Below, in pieces: positions 59,791-64,000 of a DNA stretch of 64,000 nucleotides. Both the position numbers and the translations under genes were made by a program. Source of the stretch: Schistosoma haematobium (Eukaryota > Platyhelminthes > Trematoda > Strigeidida > Schistosomatidae); NCBI RefSeq assembly GCF_000699445.3, contig NC_067196.1, positions 6,672,616-6,736,615 of the forward strand, given 5' to 3'. How positions within the stretch are numbered: the first letter of the stretch is position 1; every line of letters starts with the position of its first letter. The notes under the pieces were generated by a model, which saw only the letters and a list, made by a program, of their open reading frames with translations, was not told the DNA's origin and made no database searches.

Positions 59791-60429
59791 ATGATTCCTC
59801 GTTCCAAGTATAAGGAATAATTGGCGCTTATATAGTATCCTCTGTAAAGTAAAAAATGGGGTTGAAATAATTATTTATTTGATTCTCTCATTATCTGAGT
59901 TATCTATAACAAGTATATCAACCTTATACCTAAATCCTAAACTCAAACTCATAATCGCAAAACAAACATTGACCTGATTGTACCATGTTTTATAGATTAA
60001 CTAATACAATAGAGCCTCTTTCGTTTCTGAGTCAAATTCATTCATTCATTTGGCTAAACAATATTTTCACATAATAGCTGATAACAGATCATGGTGGGAA
60101 TCCTAACCATAAACTTCTTATTCTGTAAAATCTTCTTTGGGTTCCTTTTAAGAATTATGAAAGTCAAATGATCTATATCCTCAGTGTTGAGTTTTTCATG
60201 TCGTTGAATTTTTTTAACAAACTGCCAGTGTAACTTTAAAAGATTTGAAATCTATCTTTTCCATAAAGTATTAACTAATAACTGGCTTCAAATACTTCGC
60301 GGTTTTCCCAATCACGTTTCTATACTCCAATTTCATGTCAAAAAATCTGTCTTATGTACATTACTTCATGTAATTTACAGTTTCAGTACGACAAAATCAG
60401 TTAAATTAAGTTTATTATTTCCGATTGAG

Positions 60430-60560
60430 ATTATGAACTGATTGGTGTTATACCACCACTGAAAAACTGGAAGCATCGGACGGCCGTTTCGTCCTATTGC
60501 GGGACTCCTCCTTGACAGTGCGCATCCAATCAAAAAATCTTAATAATCTCCACAACCCTA
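60430..60560 (-). mobile_element. SM-alpha-like SINE, 3' half
   Basis: Minus strand: GTCCCGCAATAGGACGAAACGGCCGTCC. The stem II and GAAAC box are well kept, but the CTGATGA box is lost (CTGTCAAGGA). Confidence 0.7.
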
Positions 60561-60594
60561 TACTGATAATTATTACCATGTGCTCACTGGGGAC

Positions 60595-60950
60595 TAGCTT
60601 CGTGAGGGGATTCTTGGAGTTCTAGTGAGAAGCCGTGACCAGTTGAACTAATCCGCATTGGACAGAGACAGTACAATGGAAGATGGTCGCGCAATTTCAT
60701 GCATTGGTTGAGATTAGACATTAACACCATTGGGTGCTGACTCGTTGGTCCACTAGGTTAAACGTTCGCGCGCGAGACTGAAGGACCTGAGTTCGAGTCC
60801 CGTGGGTGGGATCGTGGATACGCACTGATGAGGGGTCCCACAATGGGACGAGACGGTCGTCCAGCGCTTCTACGTTTTCAATGATGGTCTCACATCAATT
60901 GGCTCATGATCTCAATCAAAAACTTATTAATCTACACAACCCTTATACTG
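60595..60950 (+). mobile_element. SM-alpha-like SINE, full length
   Basis: Head segment (TAGTGAGAAGCCGTGACC, 60630-60650). tRNA-like A-box region TGGTCCACTAGGTTAAACG and B-box GAGTTCGAGTCCC (60789-60801). Hammerhead-like domain 60825-60867 and the 3' end CTACACAACCC. It is the most complete SINE of this family in the window. Confidence 0.8.
60825..60867 (+). ncRNA. Hammerhead ribozyme domain of SINE (decayed)
   Basis: CTGATGA is intact. The stem GTCCCA/TGGGAC is perfect with a CAA loop. The second box reads CGAGAC where active SM-alpha hammerheads have CGAAAC. The GAAA-to-GAGA change predicts loss of self-cleavage. Confidence 0.55.
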
Positions 60951-61635
60951 ATATTTATTATATCCGTCATGTTAAGATTCAGATTAGCTATAAACGCTAT
61001 AGAATCGTTCCAAAGACTGTCATTCATAAACTTGATTGTAACCTAAATCTCGAGACCAAAATTCATGATTTATCTGAAAATACAGTTTTTGATATAAAAC
61101 AAAAAAAAAAAAAGAACGAAAATATTACAGATTGTTATAGTTCAAATCTTTAGTTGTCAAGGCATCGATTACATCGCTAAATCAGCGAATAATTATAAAG
61201 TTACTGTATTTACCATTAACATTAGAGACTATTCAAATCTATACACTCTGTAGTCATTAAGTTAGATTTAAAATTCCATTGATACCATTAAATGAATCTG
61301 TTTTCTAAATGTAAAGCTAAATCACGTACTTTTATTATTATCTAATCTGAAATTCATAGTGACCAGTCAGTGGTTATTTCAATTGAATACAATTTCTTAA
61401 GATTACAATTAATCTATTTTCATATATTTTAATTAACTTAAATGTTTCTACATCATCTCATATTTGGGTTCATGACGTTGTATTATTTTTTCTTTTCCTT
61501 TTATTTCTTTCTCTTTTTTTCGGTTTTTTCCTGGATCACGTGGTGGTGACCATTTTCATATTCATAAAGAAAAAAATAGCAATCAGGGTGGGTTGTTTAA
61601 AAAACGTTATTTTGAATCGAGTAATATATTCGAAG
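60951..61635. other. AT-rich DNA, no feature seen
   Basis: Contains A- and T-rich runs only. The 115-codon frame starting at 60806 reads through the SINE and is not a gene. Confidence 0.4.
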
Positions 61636-61636
61636 T

Positions 61637-61637
<1 letters not shown>

Positions 61638-61687
<50 letters not shown>
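61638..61687. repeat. (AT)n microsatellite
   Basis: About 25 AT units, directly followed by an LTR-like repeat fragment (61685-61800). Confidence 0.95.
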
Positions 61688-61690
<3 letters not shown>

Positions 61691-61799
61691 AGTGAACGAG
61701 AACATAAGTGAAGACAATCGAATGTATTTGAACACAAAATTACATAATATCATGTAACATTCGAGAACCATACAATAAATACTTTATTTTCAGAAGGGG

Positions 61800-61930
61800 T
61801 TTTGTGGAGATTTCAGTCATTTCAATAGTTGAAATCATGATTCAACTGAAGCTAGACTACCATGGAAAATCTGGGGACACTGGACGGCCGTTTCGTTCCA
61901 CTGTGGGACTTCTTAACAGTGCACATCCAC
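61800..61930 (-). mobile_element. SM-alpha-like SINE, 3' half
   Basis: Minus strand: GTCCCACAGTGGAACGAAACGGCCGTCCAGTG. GAAAC is kept and CTGATGA has decayed to CTGTTAA. Confidence 0.7.
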
Positions 61931-62029
61931 GAAGGTGTAAATTGTAATTTATTCACTGATGCTTGACTCATAATGATTAACTTGAATTCAATGTATCTCT
62001 TAAGTTATTTTATTACCAAGATTTATTCA

Positions 62030-62500
62030 TATGTCCAATAATATACGCCTGTTAGCCCCAATGGAGAAGCATAGGACGCTCACCAGCATTCTCCATCCAA
62101 CTTTGTCCTCGCAAATCCTTTCCAGTTGTTTCCAGTTGCTAATCATCCTTTTAATGTCTGCTCCCATGTCCTGACGTAGTGCGTTCTTTGGCCTTCCTCT
62201 TTTCCGCTTCCCTTCAGGATTCCAGATCGTGGTTTCTTTCGTGATGCTGTTTTGTGATTTTCGTAATGTATGTTCTATCCACTTCCAACATCTTTTCCTA
62301 ATTTCTTCTTCAGTTGGAAGCTGGTTTGTTCTCTCCCATAGTAAGCTGTTGCTGATGGTATCCGGCCAACAAACATTCAATATCTTACGTAAACAATTGT
62401 TTATAAATACAAGTACATTTTTTATGATAGTTGTGGTAGTTCGGATATTAAAGTTTCTACTGAGAAATTTTAACCTCTTTGCAGTCAAGACAGATAATTT
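62030..62500 (-). pseudogene. RTE/SR2-like retrotransposon, C-terminal domain
   Basis: The minus-strand frame (62488-62027) is open for 153 codons: [69 protein letters not shown] and [13 protein letters not shown]. This is the best-preserved 3' end of this family here, 5'-truncated so that RT and endonuclease are absent. Confidence 0.88.
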
Positions 62501-63780
62501 TCTCAGATTCTTTTTGGATAAAATAAGCGTTGAACTAATTATATACCTGCACTCACATGAATAAGTAAATTGATAAATACATGTAGGGTTGCTTAATTGA
62601 GGTAAAATATCCTATTGATGATCATCGATCGTCTGGCAAACATGATTATCAAAGTTGCTGATATTTAGACAGTCGAACATTTTTCACTTCATAACGTATA
62701 TAAATACTTCGTCTTTGAAATGGATGATTATATAATGTTTACTTTTGTATAGAAGTTATTTTTGGTTCATTTGGTTTGATTTTATAATTTTGTCAATGAA
62801 TATCGAAGGGCACCTGTTATCTATGACTTCAGGAATACAAATTTTATGCATCCATACAACGAAAGATATGATTACGTTTCGCTTGATAAGTTAGTCATTC
62901 CACAAGGGTTTCTTGTAAATGGATCTTCTTGAAATTCCGTTGCATTTTCTTGTCATTTAAACATCTAGAATGTGAACAATTTGTTCGTTTCCAAGTTCAA
63001 TTGTGAAAGTTATTGCTTTGGAGTTCAGTACAGATGGACAGAAGTGTTTTGTCGGGAAGACGACTTATCTCGTTTAGTGAGTAATAACACTGATAATAAC
63101 AAACATTCCGAAGTTGCTGTTTTTTTCCCTACAGGACTCGTTAATGTGAATTTTATGGATGCAGTGAGAATCCTTTTCATAACGGCCATATGTAGAGATT
63201 CGGAGTTACAACAGGTGAATCATTACCGACAAAATGGTCTATTAGGTCTTAAGAAAACCAGAGATGATGGCAATAAACTATAGAGCTTAGAATAATTTAC
63301 ACTCTGTTTGATAAAGTTCGTCTCTGTTTTCCCATCGTTATTGACGAATGTTGTAGGATGAATCTTATAATAAACACTGAATAATATTTTAGAGACATTT
63401 GAATATGCAGAGAACACGTCTGTTTTCGCCAAACTCCAGTGTTCATCAATTACTAGAAAGTAGTATATTTATTATTATCATTATTGCAATTATTATCACT
63501 TCGAAGAATAACCACAAATTTGCAATTATACACAGATTTAAAAATAAATCTGTTGAATCGGTCTTTCTTAAGATAACAGCACTTCCATTTTTTGCAACCA
63601 ACTGAACTATTATGTGTGATATAGTTACAACTAGTAGATATTATCAGTGATAAGAAATCATTAGAATAATCTAATACAAATACGTGTTGAAGAATTTATA
63701 AATGACTTTCACCATATGACATTTACAATTATCACGGGGTCAGTGTGCTAAACTTGACCCAAATCATATACTTAAAAAGA
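62501..63780. other. Region upstream of the terminal IPSE-like gene; one unexplained open frame
   Basis: A 103-codon plus-strand frame (62972-63283) with the stretch CFGVQYRWTEVFCREDDLSRL is unrecognised. It contains a GTGAGT...CCCTACAG pair (63077-63134) that looks like a 58-nt intron, but removing it would create an early stop. I leave it as a possible gene fragment. Confidence 0.3.
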
Positions 63781-63781
63781 G

Positions 63782-63787
63782 TATAAA
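63782..63787 (+). promoter_or_regulatory. TATA box of the terminal IPSE-like gene
   Basis: TATAAA, 41 bp before the ATG at 63828. Confidence 0.5.
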
Positions 63788-63827
63788 TGGAAATACACAA
63801 GTTCATTCCACTGGTTTACGAAGAATA

Positions 63828-64000
63828 ATGTCATCTAGTTTCATAATCCTGTTTGTTGTACTTACATGCTTCACAGAATGGTCACTTGAGACAGTGGTAA
63901 ATACTACCGAGTCTCACATCAATTCGACTGAATCACAATCCACTCTGTTGCAGGCAACCCTGCAATCATCAGACTGTTTACGGTTGTTTGCTCCACTCTT
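63828..64000 (+). CDS. IPSE-like secreted protein, first exon (cut by the window edge)
   Basis: The frame from ATG 63828 is open to the end of the window (57 codons). Residues 1 to about 19 (MSSSFIILFVVLTCFTEWS) look like a signal peptide. A Ser/Thr-rich linker with sequons NTT and NST follows, then DCLRLFAPL. The layout (signal peptide ending W-S-L, glycosylated linker, then CLRL[F/Y]) is that of the IPSE-like gene at 48649-51998, so I infer a paralogue of that subclass on the opposite strand. Only the start of the conserved domain is visible, so membership is provisional. Confidence 0.6.
   Translation, partial: MSSSFIILFVVLTCFTEWSLETVVNTTESHINSTESQSTLLQATLQSSDCLRLFAPL

Noticed and set aside
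60806..61153. 115-codon frame
   Set aside because: Starts inside the SINE hammerhead region and reads through A-rich DNA; no protein-like features.

Overview
This window is eukaryotic nuclear DNA from a blood fluke of the Schistosoma haematobium group. The evidence is a cluster of genes for the egg-secreted glycoprotein IPSE/alpha-1 whose products end in the haematobium-type tail SKRRRKYCRY (or SKRGRKYCRY). The surrounding repeats fit a schistosome: SM-alpha-like SINEs with hammerhead remnants, RTE-like non-LTR elements, a Penelope-like element and a Merlin remnant. The DNA is AT-rich, the genes have introns, and there are no bacterial features. Species assignment within the group is inference.

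Layout. 1-8.5 kb: old retroelement debris (RTE-like RT, Penelope-like terminal repeats, an aspartic-protease scrap) and pieces of the repeats that surround the IPSE genes. 8.5-13.1 kb: IPSE pair A(-)/B(+), head to head on a 1.3-kb-arm palindrome. 13.1-19.8 kb: a diverged loop segment, an orphan IPSE promoter left by a lost gene, a gag scrap and a Penelope-like RT/GIY-YIG gene. 19.8-44.2 kb: the core, with six more IPSE copies C(-)/D(+), E(-)/F(+), G(-)/H(+) in nested, near-identical palindromes. 44.2-47.2 kb: two opposed RTE-like remnants. 47.2-63.8 kb: AT-rich DNA with SINEs and RTE/Merlin remnants, containing a divergent two-exon IPSE-like gene (48649-51998, minus). The first exon of another IPSE-like gene (63828 onward, plus) runs off the right edge.

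Each IPSE gene has two exons (230 + 175 nt, 150-nt intron) and a TATA box. It encodes a 134-residue precursor: a 20-residue signal peptide, a beta/gamma-crystallin-like domain and a basic nuclear-localisation tail. A, B, D and F are intact. C, E, G and H carry frameshifts at one spot near the end of exon 1. The array alternates IPSE arms with two kinds of unique segment: spacers S between the divergent promoters, and loops L between the convergent 3' ends. S and L occur in both orientations, as expected if recombination between inverted IPSE arms flips them. This architecture, the second class of IPSE-like genes without the nuclear-localisation tail, and the fossil IPSE exons buried in the arms are the most interesting content. 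All splice sites were read by eye. Near-identical palindromes are prone to mis-assembly and to homopolymer errors.
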